Position numbers and translations under genes: made by a program
Notes under the pieces: model-generated
The model's database searches: none
Seen by the model: the letters and a program-made list of their open reading frames with translations, nothing else
What the model was told of the DNA's origin: nothing
Shown: positions 57,539 through 61,833 of the stretch, one piece after another
How the letters are laid out: the number at the start of each line of letters is the position of its first letter
Numbering within the stretch: position 1 is the stretch's first letter
From: Prosapia bicincta
Lineage: Eukaryota > Arthropoda > Insecta > Hemiptera > Cercopidae
Direction of reading: 5' to 3'
Assembly (NCBI GenBank): GCA_036971475.1
Contig: JBAIZL010000001.1
Location: forward strand, 139,161,192 to 139,225,191
DNA: 64,000 nt

Positions 57539-59006
57539 TTAGTTTTGGTTGGTAAAGATTATTTAGATTTTTTGGACTAGGAGACTGACAGACTTACCTT
57601 GGTAAGAGTCCACACTGTAGTCTTGAAATAGAAACACATAAAAGCACTTAAACAATGATATATTTCAACCACACAGTGGTCTTTGTCAATCGAAGAGAAA
57701 ACACAAAAAGAAATATGAGAGAATGAAATAAAATAAATATCTATATCATAAAATATGATATTTATTTTATTTCATTCTCTCATATTTCTTTTTGTGTTTT
57801 CTCTTCGATTGACAAAGACCACTGTGTGGTTGAAATATATCATTGTTTATGTGCTTTTATGTGTTTCTATTTCAAGACTACAGTGTGGACTCTTACCAAG
57901 GTAAGTCTGTCAGTCTCCTAGTCCAAAAAATCTAAATAATCTTTACCAACCAAAACTAACCTATATATATATATATATACATATATATCATTTTCACTAT
58001 ATGTACTTAAACAAGAATCTTACTTGGTATTTATGCAAGTTAACTTTCAAAGATTGATAGTATCTCAATTGCGGAGAATCACTGATTGGGGGTTGTAGCA
58101 GTCTACTACAAACCCCAGTCAGTGATGTTTGACAATGGAGATACTATCAATATTTGAAAGTTAACTCACATAAATACCAAGTAAGATTCTTGTTTAAGTA
58201 CATATAGGGAAAGTGATAAGTGAATACAAGGAAACCGTGTTGCAAAGTTAAAAATATAAATATATATATCTTTTCAAAATAAACATTGTTAACCTCACAT
58301 TTGTTAAACATATTTGATACATTTTCAACATCCACATTAATCAGTCTGCCATTTACGATAGATTTTGAAATAATTTTTACAACTAAACAAATAATATTTG
58401 AGTGCATTAACCTATTGTGGATTAAATGATTTGTGACCCAGCAAGTACAAATTAATTACAAAATCAGTGGTCTCAAATTGGGTTTATTTAATTTTTAATT
58501 GATTATTATTTGCAATCATTGTTAGAAAAGAAAAATAATTATGAATTGAAATTTGTATAATAAATGCTGGAGGAGAATCGAAATTGTTGTTGTCTGGATA
58601 TCATAGTTTCTGTGTTTATGTAGAGAACAAGATACAACAAACAAATGTAAATAATTACGTTGTGTTTAAATATTAGAGGCAATATTACAAATGATAGAAC
58701 GTATTTATAAGTATAGCAGTGAAAAAGTAAAACCTGTTGTCAAGAAACAGACAATTACAAATGGAGTCCTGTACTGCCATTTTTACCAATTATTTCATAC
58801 TTATTTTTAAAAATAATACAATTTCCATTGTCATATTTTTCAACATAAATTGTTTCCAGCTGACTTTGGTGCGGCAACGGGATAAGATGGAAATGCTGGT
58901 AAAACATTTCTTAGTGGAGGATCGAGTTGACGGAAGCACATCATATGTTGATTTTCTCTGCCATATGCACAAAGAAATTCGCAATATTCTGAATATCCTT
59001 AGTTGA
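20062..59006 (+). CDS. SEC24C: SEC24C/D-type COPII coat protein, 17 coding exons
   Basis: Exons: 20062-20263, 22783-22973, 26953-27162, 28187-28579, 29638-29817, 30701-30896, 31421-31536, 33468-33671, 37892-38098, 39803-39929, 42104-42264, 44485-44664, 46269-46470, 47245-47439, 49652-49843, 56419-56612, 58860-59006. Total 3297 nt, 1098 aa, in frame throughout, close to the 1094 aa of human SEC24C. Sec24 pairs with Sec23 on ER exit sites and selects cargo for COPII vesicles. Residues 1-~340 are Pro/Gln/Gly-rich and disordered. The zinc finger is C427-x2-C430...C449-x2-C452; the vWA-like trunk is ~500-740 ([18 protein letters not shown]), then beta-sandwich ~745-830, helical ~840-940 ([19 protein letters not shown]), gelsolin-like ~965-1040, and C-terminal [10 protein letters not shown]. 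The LDHTG and QGN(A) segments fit the C/D rather than A/B paralogues. Introns are loaded with transposons, yet no exon is damaged. Confidence 0.95.
20264..22228. other. SEC24 coding intron 1, mostly unannotated
   Basis: AT-rich; a long (TA)n tract at about 21463-21527. No further exon. The hammerhead-like motif at 22229-22264 follows. Confidence 0.5.
22229..22264 (+). ncRNA. Hammerhead-ribozyme-like motif with GNRA-capped stem II
   Basis: Stem I GAGG (22229-22232), core CUGAAGA (22233-22239, allowed by CUGANGA), unpaired A, stem II GUC/GAC capped by the tetraloop GUAA (22241-22250). Then GAA(A) 22251-22254, self-complementary stem III AACGUU (22254-22259), U17, and CCUU (22261-22264) pairing with GAGG with one G-U. 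It is flanked by a direct/inverted pair of AAATTACACTTTTGC-like sequence (about 22209-22223 and 22322-22339), suggesting it is the body of a small mobile element in the SEC24 intron. Confidence 0.65.
22783..22973 (+). CDS. SEC24C: SEC24 exon 2
   Basis: TTACTTCCAG|GTGCAATG; donor CCT|GTAAGA. It completes a Gly codon, then [18 protein letters not shown] and [16 protein letters not shown]; Pro/Gln-rich disordered N-terminal region. Ends in phase 0. Confidence 0.85.
22974..23937. other. SEC24 intron 2, first part
   Basis: AT-rich with no recognisable feature. At about 23938-24042 there are two inverted pogo-like ends (TAACCTCCCAGTAATCCGGC; complement near GGATTATTCAGAGACTGCTG), too decayed for a firm call. 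Confidence 0.35.
24359..25362. mobile_element. TTAA-flanked piggyBac-like MITE
   Basis: The ends CACATTCAGCGGCGATATTC and the complement of CACGTTCAGCACGGCTAGCG are both flanked by TTAA (24355-24358, 25363-25366), the insertion signature of piggyBac. There is no transposase. The stretch 24473-25021 is homologous to 15420-16013 inside the pogo-like element at 14987-16114. The right part has GC-rich sequence (GAGCACACCGACACGCTCTC) unlike its surroundings. Confidence 0.7.
25367..26120. other. SEC24 intron 2, distal part
   Basis: AT-rich, with no supported feature; an 86-codon open frame (25499-25759) resembles nothing and lacks splice context. Confidence 0.45.
26140..26300 (-). repeat. tRNA-derived SINE
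   Basis: On the minus strand it has an A-box-like TCTAGCTGGTAGATC (about 26278-26264) and a B-box GGGTTCAATCCC (about 26241-26230) at tRNA-like spacing, with CTAGGGGGAACGTAAAGGGT between. It is the head of a tRNA-derived SINE or a decayed tRNA copy; acceptor-stem pairing is not maintained. Confidence 0.6.
26384..26842. mobile_element. pogo/Tigger-like MITE, family T2
   Basis: TIRs CAGTAGAACCTCAATAAGTC and CAGTAGAACCTCGGTTATTG (complement of right end), flanked by TA on both sides. 459 bp, no coding capacity. Confidence 0.85.
26953..27162 (+). CDS. SEC24C: SEC24 exon 3
   Basis: The acceptor GTTGAGCAG|AGTTTT keeps phase 0 ([15 protein letters not shown]). The nearer TTTTCCCAG|TGG site would break the frame by one base. 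Donor CCT|GTAAGT. Low-complexity Pro/Ser/Asn region. Confidence 0.8.
27373..28079. mobile_element. Tigger-like MITE, family T3
   Basis: The left end CAGTGATCTTTCGTTATTTG followed by GGGGAGGTTACATTCCCC, and the complementary right end (AGTCCCTCGCTATTTGTGGT), resemble the CCTCGTTATTTGCGG ends of Tigger elements. It lies in SEC24 intron 3. The interior has no coding signal. Confidence 0.65.
28187..28579 (+). CDS. SEC24C: SEC24 exon 4
   Basis: ATTTTTCAG|GGCCAG to CCA|GTAAGT, 131 codons, the longest exon. Contains a GFPPPG-type then GFP(P/L)Q-type repeat and QYP-QQGQYP repeats, ending [10 protein letters not shown], the conserved entry to the folded part of Sec24C/D. Confidence 0.9.
28737..28893. 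repeat. Decayed pogo-like MITE
   Basis: It begins CATCTGGAACCTCCGATATCC and ends ATGTGAGGTTTTACTG, imperfectly inverted ends of the CAGTRRAACCTC type. Target duplication cannot be read. The remaining intron 4 sequence, 28894-29637, is AT-rich without features. Confidence 0.45.
29638..29817 (+). CDS. SEC24C: SEC24 exon 5
   Basis: AATAACAG|ATGCAA to CAG|GTATGT. Encodes the [19 protein letters not shown] block and [14 protein letters not shown], strongly conserved in all Sec24C/D proteins. Phase 0. Confidence 0.95.
29986..30354. mobile_element. Family T1 MITE, inverted copy
   Basis: It starts with AGTAGAGTTTTGATTTTCCG (right end of T1) and ends TCCCACCTACCTCGAATTAT (left end). It carries about three ~50-bp units marked by AGGCTTCCAAGAAATGTTTA, compared with six in 2254-2744. 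Intron 5 otherwise has nothing (29818-29985, 30355-30700). Confidence 0.75.
30701..30896 (+). CDS. SEC24C: SEC24 exon 6 (zinc finger)
   Basis: GTGTTTTAG|GCAGCA to GAAG|GTATAA. Carries the complete zinc finger [16 protein letters not shown]...RRFQCLFC. Phase 1 exit. Confidence 0.95.
31421..31536 (+). CDS. SEC24C: SEC24 exon 7
   Basis: TTATTACAG|TTCCTG to CGT|GTAAGT. Encodes [17 protein letters not shown] and [10 protein letters not shown]; linker into the trunk domain. Phase 0 exit. Confidence 0.95.
31537..32253. other. SEC24 intron 7, proximal part
   Basis: AT-rich with no feature recognised. Intron 6 (30897-31420) is likewise empty. Confidence 0.5.
32262..33029. mobile_element. hAT MITE with perfect 8-bp target duplication
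   Basis: The termini TAGGGATGGGGCGATTTTGA and the complement TAGGGATGGGCTGATAAATA are flanked by ATTACAAC on both sides (32254-32261 and 33030-33037). The 8-bp duplication and TAGGGATGGG ends identify hAT. The 768-bp interior shows no transposase; open frames of 71-124 codons inside have no family. Confidence 0.9.
33205..33405. mobile_element. Foldback element with paired hammerhead-like arms
   Basis: Arms of about 90 bp (33205-33295 and 33311-33405) are inverted copies containing GACTCACAAATTAATCATTT. A third single arm lies at 56130-56225. Each arm holds the motif described at 33311-33353. Confidence 0.75.
33311..33353 (+). ncRNA. Hammerhead-like motif, family B
   Basis: Stem I ACUCA (33311-33315), core CUGAUGA (33316-33322), stem II UGAC-UUU-GUCA flanked by mismatches, GAAA (33339-33342), short stem III, U-A at 16.1/17, and UGAAU (33349-33353) pairing with four of five stem I bases. 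The opposite arm (33255-33295, minus) keeps perfect ACUCA/UGAGU pairing and GAAA but has a broken core. The 56171-56213 copy (minus) keeps the core and perfect stem I but has GAAC. Each copy is damaged at a different place, so the ancestor was probably intact. Confidence 0.5.
33468..33671 (+). CDS. SEC24C: SEC24 exon 8 (trunk start)
   Basis: TATTCCAG|AATGAT to AAG|GTAAGT. Encodes [18 protein letters not shown] and [16 protein letters not shown], the first strands of the vWA-like trunk. Confidence 0.95.
33880..34380. repeat. Interspersed repeat R1, copy 1
   Basis: It shares long similarity with 48220-48680 and with 40660-40850 plus 41290-41400: TTAGTTTTATAT(G/A)GGAGAAAAA, GTTATAGGTTATGTG(A/G)TAGA, CAGCTGTTTTAAC. 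At 48.2 kb the repeat runs into a Tigger transposase remnant, so R1 is probably the 3' portion of that element. Confidence 0.65.
34381..34975. other. SEC24 intron 8, unannotated part
   Basis: AT-rich; no supported feature. A (TA)n tract begins at 34977. Confidence 0.4.
35029..35311. repeat. Family C termini, inverted pair
   Basis: The two arms, 35029-35154 and 35157-35311, are close inverted copies meeting at a tiny spacer near 35155 (CTCTTCTACTGTTGTTGGGT side). (TA)n tracts lie outside both arms (34977-35028, 35312-35327). Confidence 0.8.
35330..36030 (-). mobile_element. PLE-A copy 2, minus strand, 5'-truncated
   Basis: From the terminus (AGATTTTTTGGACTAGGAGA at 35327-35346) through the 3' UTR to the GIY-YIG coding region (35678-36022, open, [55 protein letters not shown]). 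A run of G at about 35769-35780 expands a Pro stretch. It is joined head to head at about 36025 with copy 3. Confidence 0.8.
36024..36450 (+). mobile_element. PLE-A copy 3, plus strand, broken
   Basis: Inverted partner of copy 2. Starts inside the endonuclease (ATAATTGTACATCGAAAAAT) and runs to the 3' UTR. Several small deletions break the frame; no open reading frame survives. Confidence 0.75.
36462..36608 (-). repeat. Family D repeat terminus, inverted
   Basis: The complement matches 19364-19480. It includes TGGTCAAGTGACCGAAAGGT, a 5-bp hairpin followed by GAAA, but without a CUGANGA core. A (TA)n tract follows (36609-36667). Confidence 0.55.
36669..37724 (+). mobile_element. PLE-A copy 4, endonuclease intact
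   Basis: An inverted terminal fragment (36669-36786) is joined to the body at about 36785. The endonuclease frame is open to a TAA at 37307-37309, and the 3' UTR follows. Internal T(n) (about 37316-37365) and (TA)n (37439-37487) tracts interrupt the UTR; it ends at CTAGTCCAAAAAATC before (TA)n (37725-37774). Only about four residues differ from copy 1 over 160, so these two copies are recent. Confidence 0.85.
36818..37309 (+). pseudogene. PLE-A copy 4 linker and GIY-YIG nuclease
   Basis: 163 open codons from the first in-frame start: [32 protein letters not shown] and the nuclease motif [18 protein letters not shown], then the conserved R/H/E region and [19 protein letters not shown]. The RT is absent, so the frame is only a 3' fragment of the element. 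Confidence 0.8.
37892..38098 (+). CDS. SEC24C: SEC24 exon 9
   Basis: TTTTCACAG|GCTTGT to AAG|GTGAAT. Encodes [20 protein letters not shown] and [14 protein letters not shown], trunk domain. Confidence 0.95.
38099..39802. other. SEC24 intron 9
   Basis: AT-rich; about 38870-39050 is GC-richer (CTGTTGGCGGTAGAGTGTAG, GGTTGTTGCTGCAGACTGTC) and looks like an old repeat, but no family was recognised. A run of C lies at about 39679-39688. Confidence 0.4.
39803..39929 (+). CDS. SEC24C: SEC24 exon 10
   Basis: TTTGTTGTAG|GCATCT to CTAA|GTAAGT. Encodes [20 protein letters not shown]; phase 1 exit. Confidence 0.95.
40660..41400. repeat. Repeat R1 copy 3, interrupted
   Basis: R1 sequence stops at about 40852 and resumes at about 41290. 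The inserted ~430 bp begins with a tRNA-like segment on the minus strand. Confidence 0.55.
40858..40935 (-). repeat. tRNA-derived SINE head or tRNA pseudogene
   Basis: Minus strand: B-box-like CAGTTCGAATCCGACC (about 40880-40865) preceded at tRNA spacing by an A-box-like AGTTAGGTCAGTGCC. Acceptor pairing is only partial (GGCA/TGCC), so a functional tRNA is unlikely. Confidence 0.45.
41640..41945. repeat. Inverted arms of the 3.5-kb foldback family
   Basis: The minus-strand arm (about 41645-41705) and plus-strand arm (about 41790-41945) repeat the sequence at 10260-10440 (GTGGTATTG(G/T)GGTTGTT). The plus arm keeps CUGAUGA (41805-41811), a 6-bp stem II and AUGUACAU, but GAAA has become AAGA (41828-41831). 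The minus arm keeps GAAA and has lost the core. Both are dead hammerhead-like copies. Confidence 0.6.
42104..42264 (+). CDS. SEC24C: SEC24 exon 11
   Basis: TATGTTTCAG|ATCCTC to CAG|GTTAGT. Encodes [36 protein letters not shown] and the GGEIFKY motif at the end of the trunk. Confidence 0.95.
42265..42864. other. SEC24 intron 11, proximal part
   Basis: No feature except a run of about 15 G at 42612-42626. Confidence 0.45.
42865..43385. repeat. Minisatellite, 82-84-bp unit, 6 copies
   Basis: GAATTCCTTCCTGTGCAAAC recurs at about 42905, 42987, 43070, 43153, 43236 and 43320. Units differ by a few bases and by 1-2-bp indels, so overlapping minus-strand open frames of 78-117 codons are repeat products and not a gene. 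Confidence 0.9.
43386..44484. other. SEC24 intron 11, distal part
   Basis: A 115-codon open frame (43537-43884, starts [19 protein letters not shown]) lies here. I do not recognise it; it has no splice context and may be a decayed repeat. Confidence 0.35.
44485..44664 (+). CDS. SEC24C: SEC24 exon 12
   Basis: GTTTTTCAG|GCAAGC to AAG|GTACAG. Encodes [20 protein letters not shown], start of the beta-sandwich. Phase 0. Confidence 0.95.
45143..46015. mobile_element. TTAA-flanked piggyBac-like element
   Basis: TTAA at 45139-45142 and 46016-46019; ends CAAGCTCGCTACCGCAATG and, in complement, CACGTTCACTACCGAGCAT share CACGYTCRCTACCG. 873 bp, no transposase recognised. Second TTAA element in the gene after 24359-25362, with related but distinct ends. 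Confidence 0.65.
46269..46470 (+). CDS. SEC24C: SEC24 exon 13
   Basis: ATTTTTTGCAG|GGTCTA to CAAG|GTAATG. Encodes [24 protein letters not shown] beta-sandwich (as [19 protein letters not shown]) and the start of the helical domain. Phase 1 exit. Confidence 0.95.
46779..47036. mobile_element. Family T1 MITE, right end truncated
   Basis: CAGTAGTCTCGATAATTCGA after TA, then the same GAGGTAGATGGGGACCAAGA as 2254-2744, with two ~50-bp units. The right end stops at GGACTCGGATTA without the final CAGT complement. Confidence 0.8.
47245..47439 (+). CDS. SEC24C: SEC24 exon 14
   Basis: TCTGTTTCAG|CTCTTT to GGTG|GTAAGC. Encodes [19 protein letters not shown] and [15 protein letters not shown], the most conserved helical-domain block. 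Phase 1 exit. Confidence 0.95.
48220..48680. repeat. Repeat R1, copy 2
   Basis: Same family as 33880-34380. The sequence to its left in intron 14 (47440-48219) is unannotated. It continues rightward into the Tigger remnant. Confidence 0.65.
48660..49475 (-). pseudogene. Tigger transposase remnant (DDE region)
   Basis: Minus-strand pieces in several frames read, in order, [63 protein letters not shown] and [10 protein letters not shown]. They correspond to the catalytic core of Tigger/jerky transposases (NxDETGxxWK, ANAxGxHKLxxLxI, FxEWF, LLLDNAPSH, PPNxTxLxQPMDQG). The first Asp is kept (D of NVD) but E/T are lost; stops interrupt it. Confidence 0.65.
49652..49843 (+). CDS. SEC24C: SEC24 exon 15
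   Basis: TGATGTGCAG|GTTCTG to CTTG|GTAAAT. Encodes [18 protein letters not shown] and [12 protein letters not shown]; approaches the gelsolin-like domain. Phase 1 exit into a 6.6-kb intron. Confidence 0.95.
49965..51350 (+). mobile_element. Tigger/pogo remnant with CENP-B-type HTH
   Basis: Partly inverted ends (ATTGTAATCGAGCCGCTTAT at about 50044; complement of AATAAGCGGCGGCTATTGTA near 51325). Between them plus-strand codons from about 50459 read [19 protein letters not shown], then 50645-50845 reads [20 protein letters not shown] and [14 protein letters not shown]. This is the CENP-B/pogo N-terminal double helix-turn-helix. The catalytic domain is missing. Confidence 0.6.
51351..52780. other. 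SEC24 intron 15, middle part
   Basis: AT-rich; the 72-codon open frame at 51873-52091 matches nothing known to me. No exon is needed here because exons 15 and 16 join in phase. Confidence 0.45.
52785..54208 (+). mobile_element. PLE-B: Penelope-like element, decayed
   Basis: An inverted copy of the 3' terminus lies at the left (about 52785-52990; AACAAGAATCTTACTTGGTA). Coding remnants follow on the plus strand, then the 3' terminus (about 53960-54208; complement order AATACCAAGTAAGATTCTTG). The plan is the same as PLE-A but the sequence is unrelated. Another inverted pair of these termini is at 57985-58265. Confidence 0.75.
53060..53960 (+). pseudogene. PLE-B RT and GIY-YIG remnant
   Basis: One frame from about 53094 to 53440 reads [20 protein letters not shown] (RT catalytic YVDD), [20 protein letters not shown] and [20 protein letters not shown]. 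Further on, in another frame, [16 protein letters not shown] is followed by a stop in place of the next residue and [15 protein letters not shown] (53684-53780), the GIY-YIG nuclease. It is closer in motif content to PLE-C than to PLE-A. A-rich codons and stops throughout; not functional. Confidence 0.75.
54211..55581 (-). mobile_element. Tigger-like element with transposase remnant
   Basis: Ends CAGTAATACCCTGTACTTAC (TA before it) and complement CAGTAGTACCTCGACTTACG are imperfect TIRs. Minus-strand codons at 55446-55204 read [40 protein letters not shown], and after 55200 [51 protein letters not shown]. These are the DDE core of Tigger with the second catalytic Asp (LIDNAPSHP) present. Internal stops mark it as dead. 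Different lineage from the 48.7- and 50.5-kb remnants. Confidence 0.75.
55582..56130. other. SEC24 intron 15, distal part
   Basis: AT-rich, no feature before the foldback arm at 56130-56225. Confidence 0.45.
56171..56213 (-). ncRNA. Hammerhead-like motif, family B, single arm
   Basis: Minus strand: ACUCA (56213-56209), CUGAUGA (56208-56202), a UGAC/GUCA stem II, then GAAC in place of GAAA, and UGAGU (56175-56171) pairing perfectly with ACUCA. The substitution at A15.1 should abolish activity. Confidence 0.45.
56419..56612 (+). CDS. SEC24C: SEC24 exon 16 (gelsolin-like)
   Basis: TTTTTGCAG|AAAACG to AGG|GTAAGC. Encodes [20 protein letters not shown] and [17 protein letters not shown]. Phase 0 exit. 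Confidence 0.95.
56830..57218. repeat. Decayed hAT MITE related to 32262-33029
   Basis: The right end GGAATCAAGAATCGACCCATCACTA in pieces (AATCGACCCATCACTA, 57201-57217) and left CTGATGAGTCGATTCCAAAA match the TAGNGATGGGTCGATTC pattern imperfectly. No duplication is readable. A (TA)n tract follows. Confidence 0.4.
57246..57500. repeat. Family C termini, inverted pair
   Basis: Full arm 57246-57420 (TGATACGTATTCCTTCACGG to AGAGCGAGACAACTT) and short inverted arm about 57430-57500. (TA)n tracts at 57222-57246 and 57499-57536. Confidence 0.75.
57537..57962. repeat. PLE-A termini, perfect inverted pair
   Basis: Arms 57537-57740 and 57757-57962 are near-identical inverted copies of the PLE-A 3' terminus, including the complete end AAATAATCTTTACCAACCAA. 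They meet at a ~16-bp spacer (ATCTATATCATAAAATATGA region). No body sequence remains between them. Each arm holds the hammerhead-like UUGACAA...GAAA segment. Confidence 0.85.
57809..57845 (+). ncRNA. Hammerhead-like segment of PLE-A terminus (U3-A8 type)
   Basis: Core UUGACAA (57809-57815) in place of CUGANGA, stem II ACCAC-UGU-GUGGU (57818-57830), GAAA (57832-57835), then AUAUAU as a self-complementary stem III. Stem I is weak here. Positions 3 and 8 read U and A in every readable PLE-A copy, i.e. they could still pair. Activity is doubtful and untested. Confidence 0.4.
57985..58265. repeat. PLE-B termini, inverted pair
   Basis: Arms about 57985-58110 and 58111-58265 contain CTTAAACAAGAATCTTACTT and its complement and meet at AGTCTACTACAAACCCC. 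Same architecture as the PLE-A pair just upstream. Confidence 0.75.
58860..59006 (+). CDS. SEC24C: SEC24 exon 17 (stop)
   Basis: TGTTTCCAG|CTGACT to TGA at 59004-59006. Encodes [16 protein letters not shown] and [17 protein letters not shown]. Confidence 0.95.
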   Translation: MTLVRQRDKMEMLVKHFLVEDRVDGSTSYVDFLCHMHKEIRNILNILS

Positions 59007-59042
59007 TAATGTGATGCAGTTGCAGCCATCATAATGTATGAA

Positions 59043-59185
59043 AATAAAAGGCTCTAAGGCGATATCGTCATAAAAAGGTTCTTTTTCATTCTTCATTTTG
59101 TCTGGAATTCTAGATGGATGTCTTAGAGAAGAGTATTATAGCTGTTATGACTTTATGTAAACTTAACTTGGATTATTGGAATAAA
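59043..59185 (+). terminator. SEC24 poly(A) signals
   Basis: AATAAA occurs at 59043-59048 (37 nt after the stop) and again at 59180-59185. The second gives a more ordinary 3' UTR of about 200 nt. Neither can be chosen without transcripts. Confidence 0.45.
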
Positions 59186-60570
59186 TATACAAATAACATT
59201 TAATATATAACCAAAGTAGTATTTATTGACTTTTAATCAATAGTATAGTCAGGTAACCTGCCTTTGGAGAAAATCTCCTAAATAAGTTTATATATTTCTC
59301 CATCTCCCTTGCGAATGTTGTCAATAATTTATTTAGTGAAAAATGTATTGTTCAGGATAGAAAAGAGTGAATTTGAAACACAATATATTTAATTTCAAAA
59401 ATTTCTATTGTTTTTAGTTTAACCATGAGAAATATAATTTTGTCTATATTTTACACGTCTTCCATGATCAAGTGAAGGTCGCTTTAATGTAGCAACTGGT
59501 CATTTGTAGTTTGCAAAGTTATTAATTCAGACAAGACGTTATTGATCCTATTAAACTAACAAGCTTTTCCATGTGCGCACAATATTTTTTAGTAATTTCT
59601 TTTAACAAAATATAGCAATTTTCCCAAAATGTTCGTTTTGCAATATTTTCAAAAAATTTCACCCATCTCACATGTCAATTATCTTATAAACAATTTAGTA
59701 TCACACAACAATTTTTTTAAATGCTTCAAATATGCTTTCGTATATAATCTGACCAAGTGTAAAAACTTCCTTGTAACTTGTGTAGATTTTTAACAAGTAT
59801 TGAAGATCAACAAAATGTCTGCAATCTCTTTTTTTGTTTCTACTTAAAACTATTTTATTAAACCAATTTCAATTGGGTTCTTCATATAAATTTTTATGTC
59901 TAAAATATTTTCAGAATTTTCCATAAAATATTGAGGAAAATATTTTTTTAACTCATAGAAAAAAATGTTTTTAAATAAAAATTATATCTTCTTAATTTTG
60001 CCAAAAACATTTTTTAAAATTTCCCTCTACTATTTCAATTTTTTAAACAGATATAATTAAAAAGATTTTAAAATTATTAAAAAGTTCTTACATTTTCTAG
60101 AAAACAACAAACAAAATTTTGGTTTGTTTACTACTTATTATTGAGATGGGTTTATCACTTTTTATTTATTCAATTTATCATTAATTTTTATTTTTAAAAA
60201 CTTTTCTGTAACTCAGATTGTTTAGGAATTTGTTTACAGTTAGATATTCCTTTTCTTGATTCTTTCAGTGAAACTGATGATAAATATTTTATTTTTAGAA
60301 TCAAGAAAGATGTCACCAAAGCCCCAGTAAAAATACAAATATCTTTCCCTCATGAAAATATTTTTCAGTTGTTGATATTAACACCTGCCTATGTTTTAAA
60401 GTTTACTTTGCAGATAGTATTATAAGAAAAATGGAATGTAATTTTATTCATTTTATAAATTTCAAAACATAAATTATTTATCTTTTTTTCCTGTTCAATA
60501 TATAAACGGTTTTTTTATTTGATGCTATTATTGACATTTTAATTACCAATATTATGAAACTATATTATAT
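59186..60570. other. Intergenic, downstream of SEC24
   Basis: Very AT-rich (many T runs); no gene, RNA or element end recognised. Confidence 0.5.
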
Positions 60571-60571
60571 A

Positions 60572-61831
60572 CAAGGTCTGTTCAAAAAATACGAGGGCTT
60601 AGGTCATAAAAAAAATGTACTTTATTTGGAAGTTACACGCTGGGTCTCCTTCAAAGTACTCTCCTCCCCAATTCACACACTTATCCCAACGGTGTTTCCA
60701 CTTGTTAAAACAGTCCTTGTACGCTTCTTTTATGATGGGGTTCAGCTCCTTCGTCGCACTTGCCTTAATCTCCGAAATCGTTTCAAATCTTCTTCCTTTA
60801 AAAGGTTTTTTGAGTTTTGGGAATAAGAAAAAGTCACAAGGAGCAAGGTCAGGTGAGTAGGGGGGGGGGAAGAACAGTGATTCAGTGTTTGGCCAAAAAC
60901 TCACGAGTTCTGAGTGAGCTGGAGCATTGTCGTGATGGAAAAACCAGTCATCACTTCTCCACAGTTCTGGCCTTTTGCGTCGGACGGCGTCCCTCTGACG
61001 TTTCAGTACTTCAATGTAGGTAATCTGGTTGACTGTAGAGCCTTCAGGGAGGTACTCGTAGTGAACAACACCCTTAGCATAAAAAAAAACTCAGCATCAC
61101 CTTGACATTTGACCAAACTTGGCAAGCTTTTTTGGGTCTTGGCGACGTTTGACCCCATGATTCATCACCGGTTATAATTCTTGACAAAAAGTTATCATCT
61201 TCATTTGAACGATCAAGCAGTTCCCGACAAATCCGGACGCGATTGGCTTTTTGGTCGTCGGTCATCAGGCATGGCACAAATTTCGCAGCGACGCGGTGCA
61301 TCTTCAATTTTTCGGTCAAAATCTCGTAACAAGATCCAACTGATATCCCACACTCTTCGGAAAGCTCCCTAATGGTCAGACGCCGATTTTCGCGCACCAG
61401 GGTGTTGATTTTGTCAACGTGTGGGTCGTCAGTTGATGTTGAAGGACGTCCAGGACGCTCATCATCATAAATCGAATGTCGGCCACCCTTGAAACATTCA
61501 TGCCACTTGAAACATGCAGTACGCTTCATGGCAACATCGCCGTAGGCCGTGTTAAGCATGGCAAATGTTTCTGTTGCAGATTTCCCTAGTTTTACACAAA
61601 ATTTCACAGCAATTCGTTGCTCCTTCAGGCTGTCCATTTTACAATCCGACAAACGAAAAAAACACTTTACTAAACTGCGTGTAACTCATCAACAAATGAA
61701 GATATCTGCGACTGAAATACCGCGTTTTAATTAGTTGATTTATACGAACCTAGCGACACCAAGCGGATTCTCCTGAAACTAACTTGAGTCATGAAATTCA
61801 AACAGTCCGCGTATTTTTTTAACAGACCTCG
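60572..61831 (-). mobile_element. mariner element, full length, dead
   Basis: TIRs CAAGGTCTGTTCAAAAAATA and (complement) CGAGGTCTGTTAAAAAAATA are flanked by TA on both sides (60570-60571, 61832-61833). 1260 bp, the usual mariner length. The ends differ at several positions, so it is not recent. Confidence 0.9.
60599..61637 (-). pseudogene. mariner transposase pseudogene
   Basis: Open from ATG 61637 to about 61074: MDSLKEQRIAVKFCVKLGKS, the HTH, WHECFKGGRHSIYDDERPGR, LTIRELSEECGISVGSCYEI and the first catalytic Asp in ITGDESW. About 15-17 residues normally between GDESW and SPRPKKA are missing. After frame changes come FHHDNAPAHSELVSF (second Asp), PPYSPDLAPCDFFLFPKLKK (third Asp of the D,D34D triad) and RWDKCVNWGGEYFEGD at the end. 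A run of G at 60859-60868 lies just before the third Asp and shifts the frame. Confidence 0.9.
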
Positions 61832-61833
61832 TA

